DNA from: an uncultured Eubacteriales bacterium
GTDB lineage: Bacteria > Bacillota > Clostridia > Lachnospirales > Lachnospiraceae
Direction of reading: 5' to 3'
DNA: 49,412 bases
NCBI GenBank assembly: GCA_900316115.1
Contig: ONBN01000035.1
Span: forward strand, 1 to 49,412
The notes beneath the pieces are model-generated. The model had not been told where the DNA came from. It did no database searches and worked only from the letters and a program-made list of their open reading frames with translations. This document shows, one piece after another, positions 25,035-34,052 of this stretch (the stretch's first letter is position 1; the number at the start of each line of letters is the position of its first letter). Position numbers and translations under genes: made by a program.

Positions 25035-26120
25035 CTATATCACTCTTAGGATCACCTCTAACAGCAGCAACAGTAAAAACACAAGGCAGGTATCCAACAA
25101 GAAAATCCCAAGATAATGAACGGGGCGCTTTTTGCTGCCGCATAAAGGCATCAGTTTCTGGATTCCAAGATAATCTCCACCAACAAAAACCAGGGACAAG
25201 GCACAAAGCCAAAAACAAAAACGGTTCAGCCAAAGCGGCAGCCCATAGGTTCTCTCCACAGTAAGACTCATGGCTATACTGAATAGCACAAAATAACCTG
25301 CAAATGACAGGAATTTTTTCCACAAAACAGGTGTCCGAAACCCAGGCGGGCAATATTTTCTCCAGCCATCAGTTCTCTGATTCTGATTTTTACGATCTCT
25401 TTCGATATAATCGTGCGTCTCTCCCAGAGCATTTGCCAGTTCCTGTACAGATTGATAACGATCCTTTGGATTCATCTGGGTGCACCGCCGGATCACCTTT
25501 TCATATACATCCGGAATCTTTTCATATACACGGATCTTTGCTGTCAGTTCCCGGATCAGTACTCCCATCCCATAAATATCCGTAAGTGGAGAGGAGCTTC
25601 CAAAGCCATACTGCTCCGGAGCCGCAAATCCCTTTGTCCCGATCAACATGGTATCCTCAGCTTTCCCAGGAGTATAACTTTTCGCTGCATTAAAATCGAT
25701 CAGCACTACCCGTTCTTCCGGTGTTATAATAATGTTAGAAGGCTTGATATCCCTATGTATCACCGGTGGTTCCTGCTGATGCAGGCTGTTCAGGATCCTG
25801 CACAGTTCTTTTATATACCTGCGGATATCCTTTTCCGTTAATCTGCAGGCATCCATTTTTTCCTGAAGGGTATCACCGGAAATATATTCCTCAATAAGGA
25901 CAGCCTGTCCTTCCCCTTCCACAAACTCCCGGATCTTTGGAATCCCTTCCAGATCAAGCTTCTGCAGACGACGATAGATCTCACCATTGTAAACCGTCAG
26001 GATCTTTTTTACATATATCTTCTTTGTCTCACGATGCTGGACAACAGAAATATGATGCTCTTTATTCAAAACTGCAATTTCATGATAATAAGAAAGGGAT
26101 AACCGATCTTCCAGATTCAT
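25035..26120 (-). CDS. Membrane-bound Ser/Thr protein kinase with DFN motif
   Basis: About 361 residues. The kinase domain (about 10-255) has the catalytic lysine in YVKKIL, the loop HRDIKPSNIII, DFN in place of DFG (VLIDFNAAKSY), and the activation segment GTKGFAAPEQYG. The glycine-rich loop is not recognisable. The C-terminal third has three or four membrane helices (FAGYFVLFSIAMSLTV, RFCFWLCALSLVFVGG, LGIFLLDTCLVFLLLLLLEVIL). The ATG at 26120 (behind AAAAGGA) is preferred to a GTG at 26141. It is divergent from the small helix-turn-helix-like gene at 26180 with 59 bases between them, suggesting a regulatory pair. No PASTA domains; substrates are unknown. Confidence 0.85.
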   Translation of the reverse strand: MNLEDRLSLSYYHEIAVLNKEHHISVVQHRETKKIYVKKILTVYNGEIYRRLQKLDLEGIPKIREFVEGEGQAVLIEEYISGDTLQEKMDACRLTEKDIRRYIKELCRILNSLHQQEPPVIHRDIKPSNIIITPEERVVLIDFNAAKSYTPGKAEDTMLIGTKGFAAPEQYGFGSSSPLTDIYGMGVLIRELTAKIRVYEKIPDVYEKVIRRCTQMNPKDRYQSVQELANALGETHDYIERDRKNQNQRTDGWRKYCPPGFRTPVLWKKFLSFAGYFVLFSIAMSLTVERTYGLPLWLNRFCFWLCALSLVFVGGDYLGIQKLMPLCGSKKRPVHYLGIFLLDTCLVFLLLLLLEVILRVI

Positions 26121-26179
26121 ACACTTACCATTCCTTTTCACCTGCTATCATACTACGATTTTATCACAAGGAGGTTTTT

Positions 26180-26650
26180 ATGTGTCAAAAAAATACCAGA
26201 GAATTAGAGGAGATTTTAGAAAACACCCATACAGGAACCTATGGACAATACTGTCGTACCTATGAAGACAGCCTGCTTCCTTCCCTCAATCCTTTTGGTG
26301 TTTATCTAAAAGAATGTCTGAAAACCAATCATCTCACCCAGCAGCAGGTATTTCTTCAGGCACAGATCCCTGAAGGATACGGCTACAAACTGCTCTCCGG
26401 TGAGAAAAAGACCCGGCAGAGAGATGTGATCCTGCGGATCTGCTACGCAGGTAAATTGACTCTTGCCCAGACACAGCAGGCTCTGAAAAAGTATGAAATG
26501 CCCCAGCTTTACGCCAAAATTCCAAGAGATGCCCTGCTGATGATCTGTTTTAATGACCGCCCCGGCAGTATTACACAGGTCAACGAGCAGCTTTGCCATT
26601 ATCACTTTGAGCCCCTTAGATCCAGCGGCATGCAGAACGAACCGGAATAA
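26180..26650 (+). CDS. Small helix-turn-helix-like protein divergent from the kinase
   Basis: 156 residues, cytosolic, mostly helical. The centre (GVYLKECLKTNHLTQQQVFLQAQIPEGYGYKLLSGEKKTRQRDVILRI) has the shape of an XRE-type helix-turn-helix, followed by ALKKYEMPQLYAKIPRDALLMICF. AAGGAGGTTTTT before the ATG sets the start. From memory, similar proteins with NPFGVYLKECL are often found beside membrane kinases in Lachnospiraceae, so it may be a kinase substrate or adaptor (inference). I do not recognise a named family. Confidence 0.65.
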   Translation: MCQKNTRELEEILENTHTGTYGQYCRTYEDSLLPSLNPFGVYLKECLKTNHLTQQQVFLQAQIPEGYGYKLLSGEKKTRQRDVILRICYAGKLTLAQTQQALKKYEMPQLYAKIPRDALLMICFNDRPGSITQVNEQLCHYHFEPLRSSGMQNEPE

Positions 26651-26756
26651 ATCTACCTCGTTTTTCACAAATTTCTCCTGATTTCCCACCCCAGTGGGGA
26701 GAAGCATCCCTCAAATAGTGTGCTATACTTTTATGCAAAACGAGGGGGAAATACAT

Positions 26757-27311
26757 ATGAACAGTGAGAAAACAAAGAAATGTAAATATTGCAAATCAGA
26801 AATCCCTGCAGATGCCAGAATCTGTCCGCAATGCCGTAAAAAATTAAAAGGCGGAAAGCTGAAATGGATCTTTTTGCTGCTTGTGATCTTTGTCATCATC
26901 GGTGCTGCCTCCGGTGGCAAGAAGAATCCCTCTTCTTCCAAAACTCCCAAATCAGAAGCCTCTTCTTCTGAAAAAACGGAGGTTACACCTATTACTTACC
27001 TTTCCGTATCCGTAGACGATATGGTAAAAGAACTGGAAGACAATGCCCTGAATGCATCCGATCGTTACAAGGACGCTTATCTGGAAATCACAGGAAAGCT
27101 TTCCAATATTGATTCTTCCGGTAAGTACATTAATCTGGATCCTGTAAATTCTGACTTTTCCATTTATGGTGTACAATGTTACCTGTCAGACGATGCACAG
27201 CGTAACGCCATTTCCAATATGAAAAAAGGCGATACTGTCACCCTGAAAGGCCAGTGCACCCGTGTAGGAGAAGTTCTCGGGTACTCCCTGGACATTGACG
27301 AAATTGAATAG
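26757..27311 (+). CDS. Zinc-ribbon membrane protein with OB-fold (tRNA_anti-like) domain
   Basis: 184 residues. A zinc ribbon (CKYCKSEIPADARICPQC, about 7-24) is followed by one membrane helix (WIFLLLVIFVIIGAASGG, about 33-50), a Ser/Lys-rich linker, and an external OB-fold like tRNA_anti-like/PF12869 (DAYLEITGKLSNIDSSGKYI ... GDTVTLKGQCTRVGEVLGYSLDI). CGAGGGGGAAATACAT precedes the ATG. The fold suggests ligand binding rather than catalysis; the ligand is unknown. It is a single gene ending in a strong bidirectional terminator. Confidence 0.75.
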   Translation: MNSEKTKKCKYCKSEIPADARICPQCRKKLKGGKLKWIFLLLVIFVIIGAASGGKKNPSSSKTPKSEASSSEKTEVTPITYLSVSVDDMVKELEDNALNASDRYKDAYLEITGKLSNIDSSGKYINLDPVNSDFSIYGVQCYLSDDAQRNAISNMKKGDTVTLKGQCTRVGEVLGYSLDIDEIE

Positions 27312-27321
27312 TCTGACCCGC

Positions 27322-27370
27322 AAAAAGGCCGGAACCTGCCGCCTCTCTCTGGCAGATTCCAGCCTTTTTT
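27322..27370. terminator. Bidirectional terminator
   Basis: AAAAAGGC-GGAA-CTGCC pairs with GGCAG-TCC-GCCTTTTTT (small bulges) between the convergent zinc-ribbon gene and rsmJ. Confidence 0.8.
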
Positions 27371-27416
27371 GTAATCAGAAGTACCAAAAAAATATATCCG
27401 ATGTGGATCAACTTCC

Positions 27417-28148
27417 TCATCTGGTATAGCAGTCATACCGGATCGCTTTTCCGTTTAATGTATACGATGGTTTTCTTCCTGCTAAATATTCACTTTTCAG
27501 AGGTCTTTTCACAATGATCTTTTCCGGGTCTGCCTGGATCGCTGCATCAAAAAGATCTGTTTCTGCAGAGCATGGTGGTTCCAGTTTCTGGATCAGCTGC
27601 AGCTTTTTATTGATCAGGCTTGATTTCTGTCTGGCCGGAAACATTGGGTCCAGGTAGATCACATCCACAGGATCCAGCAATTTTCCCATGCACTCTACGC
27701 TGTTTCCCTCTACCAGCTTCATCCGGGAGGCAATCTCCTTCAGTACCGGATGCTTTCTGGCACGACGGAGTGCATCTTTCAGAAGTATGGCGATCACCGG
27801 ATTCTGCTCATACAAAGTCACTTCATAACCCTGTGCAGCCAGAAGAAATGCGTCCTCCCCCATGCCGGCAGTAGCATCAATGGCTTTGCGGCCCTCTTTT
27901 TCTGACTTTGCCGCCCGCACCAACATTTCATGCTGCAGTCTTCCGTTGGTTACACGATGGAGCATGTTCTCAAAGTCCCCCTGATATACCAGTCCATATC
28001 CTGTCAGGGAAACTCCTTTTGCATGAAACAAAACTGTCAGTCCGTCTCCGGGCTTACTGACAATACTGCCTCCGGTTCTCCTGGCAAAAGCCTCCGCCTG
28101 GTCACGCTGACCGCCTTTCTCAATACATATCACAAACTTGTCATTCAT
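27417..28148 (-). CDS. rsmJ: 16S rRNA (guanine-1516-N2)-methyltransferase RsmJ
   Basis: 243 residues, class I SAM-dependent methyltransferase. The family-specific segments are KAIDATAGMGEDAFLLAAQGYEVTLYEQNP (SAM motif I) and VIYLDPMFPARQKSS (catalytic DPMFP), with KRPLKSEYL near the end. It should modify 16S rRNA in the small subunit. The first ten codons lie within the first copy of a 44-base triplicated sequence, so its start region has been duplicated upstream. Length fits the family. Confidence 0.9.
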   Translation of the reverse strand: MNDKFVICIEKGGQRDQAEAFARRTGGSIVSKPGDGLTVLFHAKGVSLTGYGLVYQGDFENMLHRVTNGRLQHEMLVRAAKSEKEGRKAIDATAGMGEDAFLLAAQGYEVTLYEQNPVIAILLKDALRRARKHPVLKEIASRMKLVEGNSVECMGKLLDPVDVIYLDPMFPARQKSSLINKKLQLIQKLEPPCSAETDLFDAAIQADPEKIIVKRPLKSEYLAGRKPSYTLNGKAIRYDCYTR

Positions 28149-28252
28149 ATGTTCTTTTCACTTTCAATACACATCACAAATTTTCCATTCATATGATCTT
28201 TTTGTTTTCAATACACATCACAAATTTCCATTCATGTGGTCATTTTATTTTC
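28121..28252. repeat. 44-base tandem repeat, three copies, over the rsmJ start
   Basis: CAATACACATCACAAATTTT-type units begin at 28121, 28165 and 28209, a fixed 44-base period. The first unit contains the rsmJ start codon and its first codons; read on the minus strand, each unit has an ATG followed by MN(D/G)KFV-like codons. The outer copies stop after 5 and 15 codons, giving short decoy reading frames. Confidence 0.85.
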
Positions 28253-28274
28253 CCCAAACACCAAATGTTTCTGT

Positions 28275-28832
28275 TCAGTCTTTTTCCAGAATACTGCCTG
28301 CTGAATATTGATAAAACAGCTGCTTATACTCCTGTTCAACCTCTTGAAACGGCCGCATGGTATAATCCAGCTTAATATGGATTTCCGGAGGCTCTCCTGC
28401 CTGCTTTTCCTTTAAAAGCTTTTCCAGATCGTACCAAAGCATATCATTATCAATTTCCTTCACTTTTTCCTGCTCTTCCTCTGTCAGATCCGATCCCAGA
28501 AATTTTTCAAATATAATACTTAAAAGCTTTTCTTCCTGCTCCTGATATGCTCCTAATTCCTTCTTAAATGGCCGTGGCACATCAGACATATAGCATTCAC
28601 TTGCATCATGCAAAAGACATGCCAGTATGATCCTCCCTGAAAGCCCTCTGGCTCCTGCTTCCTTTGCACAGCAGATGCAATGCTCTCCAACTGACCAGAA
28701 CGTATGGACATGGCCATTTCCTCGGCAGATCATAGGCAGCGCATGGGCAATATCCGCTATGCATATCGCCGCTGGATCCGGATCGGTGGGATAAAAATGC
28801 TTCCCTGTAAAAGTTGTAATATAATCTCCCAT
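28275..28832 (-). CDS. HD-domain phosphohydrolase (YfbR-like)
   Basis: 185 residues. The metal-binding HD pattern is visible as SVGEHCICCAKE and LLHDASECYMSDVPRPFK, with a later EIDNDMLWYDLE. This arrangement matches small HD hydrolases acting on nucleoside monophosphates or related phosphates; the substrate is not determined. TGAGGA eight bases upstream favours the ATG at 28832 over an ATG at 28847 that overlaps the ribosome site. The gene is between the rsmJ repeats and the ABC importer operon. Confidence 0.82.
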   Translation of the reverse strand: MGDYITTFTGKHFYPTDPDPAAICIADIAHALPMICRGNGHVHTFWSVGEHCICCAKEAGARGLSGRIILACLLHDASECYMSDVPRPFKKELGAYQEQEEKLLSIIFEKFLGSDLTEEEQEKVKEIDNDMLWYDLEKLLKEKQAGEPPEIHIKLDYTMRPFQEVEQEYKQLFYQYSAGSILEKD

Positions 28833-28916
28833 AATATCATTCCTCATATAGCATCTTATCCAACCATTATACTCTATCTTGCTCTGCTAATATATACTTT
28901 TGGAATTTTTTATATA

Positions 28917-29681
28917 CTATATATTAATATACGATTTCAACAAGTATTTTGTAAAATCAGATTGGGGATTTCCAAAAACCTTTTCTGTTTTTCCCTGTTC
29001 GAGGATTTTTCCATTTTTCATAACCATTACCTTGTCACAAATTGCCCGAATCACTTCCAGGTCATGTGAAACAAACAGCATTCCAAGATTCCGTTTTTTT
29101 TGTTCTCTTACCAAAATGTTCAAAATCTGTGCCTGCACAGATACATCCAGCATAGAAGTAACTTCATCTGCGATCAGTAATTGAGGGTTCATAACAAGTG
29201 ATCTTGCAATTGCAAGACGCTGAGCCTGTCCACCACTTATTTCATGCGGATATCGTTCCAGCTGATCCCAGGTAACCCCAACACTGTCAATCATTTCACT
29301 AATCAATGTCTTTTCCTCCATTTCACTGGATGCCAGCTGAAAATTACGAATAGGTTCTCTGACAGCATGTATCAATTTTTCTTTCGGATTGAAAGCCTGC
29401 TGCGGATATTGAAAGACCATCTGCATCTGTCTGCGTAATTCTTTCTTCTTCGTCTTTTTTCCCAGCTTTTCCCCCTGGAACAAGATATTTCCTGAATCAC
29501 ATGGAATCAATCCGCAAATCATTCGCCCAAGCGTTGATTTTCCACAACCACTCTCTCCTATAACTCCCAGGCATTCTCCTGCTTCCAGTTCAAAACTTAC
29601 TTGATCCACTGCTGTAATTTTTCGATTTTCCCAGAAATTTAATACGAACTTTTTCGTTATTCCATGTACTTCTAATAACAT
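28917..29681 (-). CDS. Nickel/peptide-type ABC importer ATPase (NikE/OppF-like)
   Basis: 254 residues. Walker A GESGCGKSTLGR, signature ISGGQAQRLAIARSL, Walker B LLIADEVTSMLD and H-loop FVSHDLEVI are intact. It lacks the C-terminal oligopeptide HPY extension, fitting the NikE-like second ATPase. It is the last gene of the methyltransferase-ABC operon and ends near 28917 in AT-rich sequence. Confidence 0.92.
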   Translation of the reverse strand: MLLEVHGITKKFVLNFWENRKITAVDQVSFELEAGECLGVIGESGCGKSTLGRMICGLIPCDSGNILFQGEKLGKKTKKKELRRQMQMVFQYPQQAFNPKEKLIHAVREPIRNFQLASSEMEEKTLISEMIDSVGVTWDQLERYPHEISGGQAQRLAIARSLVMNPQLLIADEVTSMLDVSVQAQILNILVREQKKRNLGMLFVSHDLEVIRAICDKVMVMKNGKILEQGKTEKVFGNPQSDFTKYLLKSYINI

Positions 29682-29693
29682 TGCTTGACCCTT

Positions 29694-30686
29694 TCAAATC
29701 ATTTCCATAGCAGATTTATCTTGTGCATAATAGCATCTTACATAATGTGTTTTGGTATAGGCAGTCATTTCCGGTTGTTTTTGCAGACAGTTTTCACATT
29801 GTCTTGGACATCTCGGATGAAATTTGCACCCTTCTGGCAGTTCCGTTAATGCCGGTGCAAACCCTTTCATTCCATGCATTCCCCTGGATGGCATGGAATC
29901 CAGCAGTCCCTGAGTATATGGATGCAGGGGATTTTTCAAAATATCTTTACTTGTACCAATCTCAACCAACTCTCCGCAATACATAACAGCAATTCTGTCT
30001 GCCACTTTATAAGCAACTGCAATATCATGGGTGATCATAAGCATTGCACATTGCATATTATTCTTTAATTCCAGAAAAATATCAATCACAGCACTCCGTA
30101 AAGCCCAATCCAGTCCTTTTGTCGGCTCATCCACAATCAGCAATTCCGGATGTGTAATTGTACCAAGTGCAATCAGAACGCGCTGACACATACCCCCGCT
30201 TAATTCACCTGCGTACTTTGGTAAATACTCCTTTCCATTTCCAAGATGAAGCCGTTTAAGTATTTCTGTCACTCTTGATCGTACTGTCACCTTATCCACT
30301 TTTTCATGAACCAAAACAGACTCCGCAACCTGATCTCCGATTTTCATCATTGGGTCAAGGGAACTTACCGGATTCTGAGGTATTGCAGCGATTTTTGTGC
30401 CTCGCATCTTACGATATTTTTTTTCAGAATATTGTAAGATGTTTTCTCCATTAAATAAGGCCTTCCCTGTTACAATTGCATTTGAGGGAAGAAGTCTAAG
30501 GATTGAATTCCCCAAAACAGATTTCCCACACCCAGTTTCCCCTATAATTGCCACAACTTCGTCCTGATGTATATCTAAATTTATATTTCTCACAGGATGA
30601 ATAAGATTCTTTCCTATCTCGAAGGAAACATTCAGTTTTTTCACTTCTAATAAGACATCCTTCTCTTTAACCTCTGTGTTACTCAT
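29694..30686 (-). CDS. Nickel/peptide-type ABC importer ATPase (NikD/OppD-like)
   Basis: 330 residues. Walker A GETGCGKSVLGN, signature LSGGMCQRVLIAL, Walker B LLIVDEPTKGLD and H-loop MITHDIAV are present. The C-terminal oligo_HPY region (CKFHPRCPRQCENCLQKQPEM) has four cysteines that in this family can hold an iron-sulfur cluster. Its start overlaps the permease gene by eight bases. Confidence 0.93.
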   Translation of the reverse strand: MSNTEVKEKDVLLEVKKLNVSFEIGKNLIHPVRNINLDIHQDEVVAIIGETGCGKSVLGNSILRLLPSNAIVTGKALFNGENILQYSEKKYRKMRGTKIAAIPQNPVSSLDPMMKIGDQVAESVLVHEKVDKVTVRSRVTEILKRLHLGNGKEYLPKYAGELSGGMCQRVLIALGTITHPELLIVDEPTKGLDWALRSAVIDIFLELKNNMQCAMLMITHDIAVAYKVADRIAVMYCGELVEIGTSKDILKNPLHPYTQGLLDSMPSRGMHGMKGFAPALTELPEGCKFHPRCPRQCENCLQKQPEMTAYTKTHYVRCYYAQDKSAMEMI

Positions 30687-31521
30687 AAGTGTTTGCCTCT
30701 TTCATTCGCTGATCTAAAATGTCACGAATACCATCACCCAGGAAATTGAATGAAATTGATGTAAAAAAAACTGCCATTCCCGGGAAAAATGGAAGCCACC
30801 AAGCCGCACGAATATACTCTTTCCCTTCACTGATCATATACCCCCAGTCTGGAGTAGGTGGTTTAACACCCAATCCCAGAAAACTCATTGCTGAAGACTG
30901 GAGAACCACAGAACTGACAGATTGTGTTGCAACTACCAGGATTTTAGATAACACAGCTGGTAAAAAGTAGTGCAGCATAATGGTTTTTCTGCTGTCGCCA
31001 ATTACCGTTGCGGCTTCAATATACTGATTTTTTCGCATCATCAAGACTTCTCCACGGGCAATACGGGCATAACGTGGCCAGGACACAATAGAAAGTGCGA
31101 GAATAACATTCTGCTGTCCAGCCCCAAATACCGCAAGAATTGCTATTGTGAAGATGGTGCCTGGAAAAGCCATGAAAATCTCAACAATTCTCATAAGTAT
31201 AGAATCTACGAGTCCACCGGCAAACCCACTGATCATACCGATCACTGTTCCGATCATACAGGTAATCACAATTACTGAAACCGTTGTTCCAAGCGTAATT
31301 TTTGCGCCCTCAACAATACGGCAAAAAATACATCGGCCAAAATTGTCTGTTCCAAGTGGATATTCCATGCAGGGCGAAATTAATTTCAGTCCTGCATCCA
31401 TCAGCTTTGTTTCATGATGTATAAAAAACGGTCCAATCAAGGTAACTGCCAGCAAAATCGTTATCATCACAAGCCCCAGAAACAACATTCTGTTTTTTCT
31501 ATTTACCGAAAAATGTTTCAC
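30679..31521 (-). CDS. ABC importer permease (NikC/OppC/DppC-like)
   Basis: 280 residues, six membrane helices. The first helix (MLFLGLVMITILLAVTLIGPFF) is followed by PLGTDNFGRCIFCRIVEGAKITLG, typical of the DppC class. The EAA loop contacting the ATPases reads EAATVIGDSRKTIMLHYFLP. Its start overlaps the stop of the upstream permease by one base. Confidence 0.93.
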   Translation of the reverse strand: MKHFSVNRKNRMLFLGLVMITILLAVTLIGPFFIHHETKLMDAGLKLISPCMEYPLGTDNFGRCIFCRIVEGAKITLGTTVSVIVITCMIGTVIGMISGFAGGLVDSILMRIVEIFMAFPGTIFTIAILAVFGAGQQNVILALSIVSWPRYARIARGEVLMMRKNQYIEAATVIGDSRKTIMLHYFLPAVLSKILVVATQSVSSVVLQSSAMSFLGLGVKPPTPDWGYMISEGKEYIRAAWWLPFFPGMAVFFTSISFNFLGDGIRDILDQRMKEANTYE

Positions 31522-32468
31522 TATGCTAATCCTCCCTTACATCTGACTTCGGGATTTATTAATGCATAGATAATATCAACAGCCAAATTAACAATCGCAT
31601 ACCCACATGCAGTTAATAAAACGCAGCCCTCAATAATAGGAAGATCTTTTGCCATAACAGAATTTGTAAGAAGACTTCCTATCCCAGGCCACGCAAACAC
31701 CGTTTCTACAATAACTGATCCACCGATTACGTGACCAATCTGGATCCCAATTACAGTAATGACAGATGGCATGGCATTTCTAATCCCATGCTTTCCGACA
31801 AGCTGCATTTTGGTAAGGCCTTTCGCTCTGGCTGTATTGATAAAATCTTCATTCATAATATCCAGAAGGCTGGATCGCATCATACGTGTGGTAAAGGCAG
31901 TCATCCCCATAGATAGTGTAATCACAGGAAGCACAGCACTCATCCACCCACTTTTTCCGGCTACAGGAAAGATCCGAAATATTACCGAAAACAACACCAC
32001 CAGCATAATCCCAACCCAATAGCTCGGAAAAGATGCAAATGCCATTGTCAGAATTCTCCCGATATTATCTATAACCTTATTATGATTTAAGGCACATAAT
32101 ACTCCAAAGGGAATTGACACAATAATAGACAAAAGTACCGCACTGCATCCTAATATAAGAGTGTTTGGTAATTTTGTCATAATAACTTCCATTACGCTTT
32201 TTTCGTAGACATATGATGTTCCAAGATCGCCCTGCAAAGCATTTAACAGCCAATGACCATACTGAACCACAAGAGGATCATTGAAGCCATACTCTTCTCG
32301 TATGGCTTCTTTTGTTTCCTCTGTAATCAATTCTCCTCCATGTTTTGAATACACAACCTGCAATGCCATGTCACGTGTAGTCATATGTATTCCGCAAAAT
32401 GTCATAAATGAGATTGCCAGTAAAACAATTATGATAGTACTTATTCGTTTTATAATATATTTGCCCAT
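31521..32468 (-). CDS. ABC importer permease (NikB/OppB/DppB-like)
   Basis: 315 residues, six membrane helices. Starts MGKYIIKRISTIIIVLLAIS and has FGVLCALNHNKVIDNIGR, FAWPGIGSLLTNSVMAKDLP and the ATPase-contact loop NTARAKGLTKMQLVGKHGIRNA. It forms the translocation pore with the following permease. It starts six bases after the binding-protein gene ends. Confidence 0.93.
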   Translation of the reverse strand: MGKYIIKRISTIIIVLLAISFMTFCGIHMTTRDMALQVVYSKHGGELITEETKEAIREEYGFNDPLVVQYGHWLLNALQGDLGTSYVYEKSVMEVIMTKLPNTLILGCSAVLLSIIVSIPFGVLCALNHNKVIDNIGRILTMAFASFPSYWVGIMLVVLFSVIFRIFPVAGKSGWMSAVLPVITLSMGMTAFTTRMMRSSLLDIMNEDFINTARAKGLTKMQLVGKHGIRNAMPSVITVIGIQIGHVIGGSVIVETVFAWPGIGSLLTNSVMAKDLPIIEGCVLLTACGYAIVNLAVDIIYALINPEVRCKGGLA

Positions 32469-32473
32469 ATGTT

Positions 32474-34048
32474 TTAATTTTCTATTGCGATATTACTCGG
32501 AATAATATAATCGTGAGATGCCGGATTAAATACAAAATTCTTCACTGACTGATCATATACAAATACTGTGCTGTAAAATGCTACAGTAAAAACAGGAAGA
32601 TCATCATTTACCATCTGCTGCATCTGCTTGCTGTATTCATATTTCTCTTCTGTTATATTTGTTGCTTTACAGTCTGCAATCAGTTTATCAAATTCCGGAT
32701 TATTATAGCCACATGTATTAGCACCTGATGTAGATGCAAAGTACTGTTCGAAATAGAAGGATACCGATGGAATATATGCTGTCGTGTTACTTTCCAAAGC
32801 AATATCAAACGCTCTCTCTGCTCTTCTATCAGCGTACTGAGACCAGTCTAATACCTCAATATTTGCCTGAATTCCAATTTTACTGAAATCACTTTGCATG
32901 GACTGTGCTATTAATGGAAGACCCGGTCTTGATGTATAAGTCAGAATATTAATGGTCAGAACTTCTCCATCTTTATCCAGCAAACCATCTCCATCACTAT
33001 CTGTATAACCAGCTTCTGCCAACAATGCCAACGCTTTATCTGTATCATAAGCATATCCTTCCAAGGAAGTATCACACCATGCCATTGATTCAGGAAGAGG
33101 ACCATTTGCCACAAGCCCGACACCTTCCAACGCAGAATCTACGATTGTTTCCTGGTCAGTGGCATACGCAAGTGCCTTCCTTACATTCACATCAGCAGCA
33201 GGTCCCTCTAAGGTATTATAAGTTGCCTGATAAGCTCTTGCGCCTGGTTCGATATCCACTACAAGGTTATCTATAGAAGAAAGATTATCAATCTCAGCAA
33301 ATGGAACATCTGCCGCAAAATTAATCTCACCTGTTTCAAGTGCTAATGCTCTTGTATTCGCATCTGTATAGGTTTTCATAACAAGTTTTTCTACAGATGG
33401 TTTCGCTCCCCAATAACCGTCAAATGGTACAGCTGTCAGTTCGCCAGTGGAAGCATCAAAGCTTTCAAAAGCAAACGGACCGGTTCCAATCAAGGTATCA
33501 AATTCACCGTTTTCGTCCACACTGGATGGTGCGTAAATACAAAAATCCGGATTAAAAAAGCATGCCATCAATTCTGTATTTTTGTTATTTGTAACAAACT
33601 CAACCGTAAATTCGTCAACAATATTTACTTCTTTAATATCAGCCACATCTTTCACAGAACTTTCTGTGGAAAGAAGTCTGTCAACACACCATTTTAAAGC
33701 TTCTGCATTGAACGGAGTACCATCATGAAACATAACATCTTCACGAAGCTTTACTGTCCAAGTCAAATCATCTTTCATTTCCCATGATTCAGCCAGCCAG
33801 GGCTGGATCTCAAAATTATCATCACAAGTCACCAGGCCTTCTGTAATACTGGTACGCTCTTTCTGTAAGGTGGCTGCACCTGCAATTGGATCAAGACTTG
33901 TAATCTCACTACTCTGTCCAATCATAAGTATATTTCCTTCCGTATTTGCGGCAACCATATGTACACTAGATATTGACAAAATTCCAATAAGTACAAGCCC
34001 TGCAATTCTGTTTCTTTTATTCTTTCTTTTATTCTTTCTTTTGTTCAT
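32474..34048 (-). CDS. Family 5 extracellular solute-binding protein (NikA/DppA-like)
   Basis: 524 residues. A very basic N-terminus with a repeat (NKRKNKRKNKRNR) is followed by a signal helix (IAGLVLIGILSISSVHMVAA) and then ITSLDPIAGAATLQKERTSITEGLVTCDD, typical of the SBP family 5. WTVKLREDVMFHDGTPFNAEALKW is the family core. There is no lipobox cysteine, which is unusual for a Gram-positive binding protein, so it may be released or retained by the signal helix. Ligand: nickel, metal chelate or peptide cannot be separated from sequence. It lies second in the operon after the methyltransferase gene. Confidence 0.9.
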   Translation of the reverse strand: MNKRKNKRKNKRNRIAGLVLIGILSISSVHMVAANTEGNILMIGQSSEITSLDPIAGAATLQKERTSITEGLVTCDDNFEIQPWLAESWEMKDDLTWTVKLREDVMFHDGTPFNAEALKWCVDRLLSTESSVKDVADIKEVNIVDEFTVEFVTNNKNTELMACFFNPDFCIYAPSSVDENGEFDTLIGTGPFAFESFDASTGELTAVPFDGYWGAKPSVEKLVMKTYTDANTRALALETGEINFAADVPFAEIDNLSSIDNLVVDIEPGARAYQATYNTLEGPAADVNVRKALAYATDQETIVDSALEGVGLVANGPLPESMAWCDTSLEGYAYDTDKALALLAEAGYTDSDGDGLLDKDGEVLTINILTYTSRPGLPLIAQSMQSDFSKIGIQANIEVLDWSQYADRRAERAFDIALESNTTAYIPSVSFYFEQYFASTSGANTCGYNNPEFDKLIADCKATNITEEKYEYSKQMQQMVNDDLPVFTVAFYSTVFVYDQSVKNFVFNPASHDYIIPSNIAIEN

Positions 34049-34052
34049 TCTC

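Noticed and set aside
24955-25353. Upstream in-frame extension of the YqeY gene
   Set aside because: It overlaps the kinase gene in a different frame, reads as non-protein sequence, and the real start has a strong ribosome site at 24954.
25937-26179. N-terminal extension of the helix-turn-helix-like protein
   Set aside because: It overlaps the kinase gene on the other strand; AAGGAGG and ATG at 26180 mark the true start.
28121-28252. CRISPR array
   Set aside because: Three 44-base units are directly adjacent with no spacers, and no cas genes are near.
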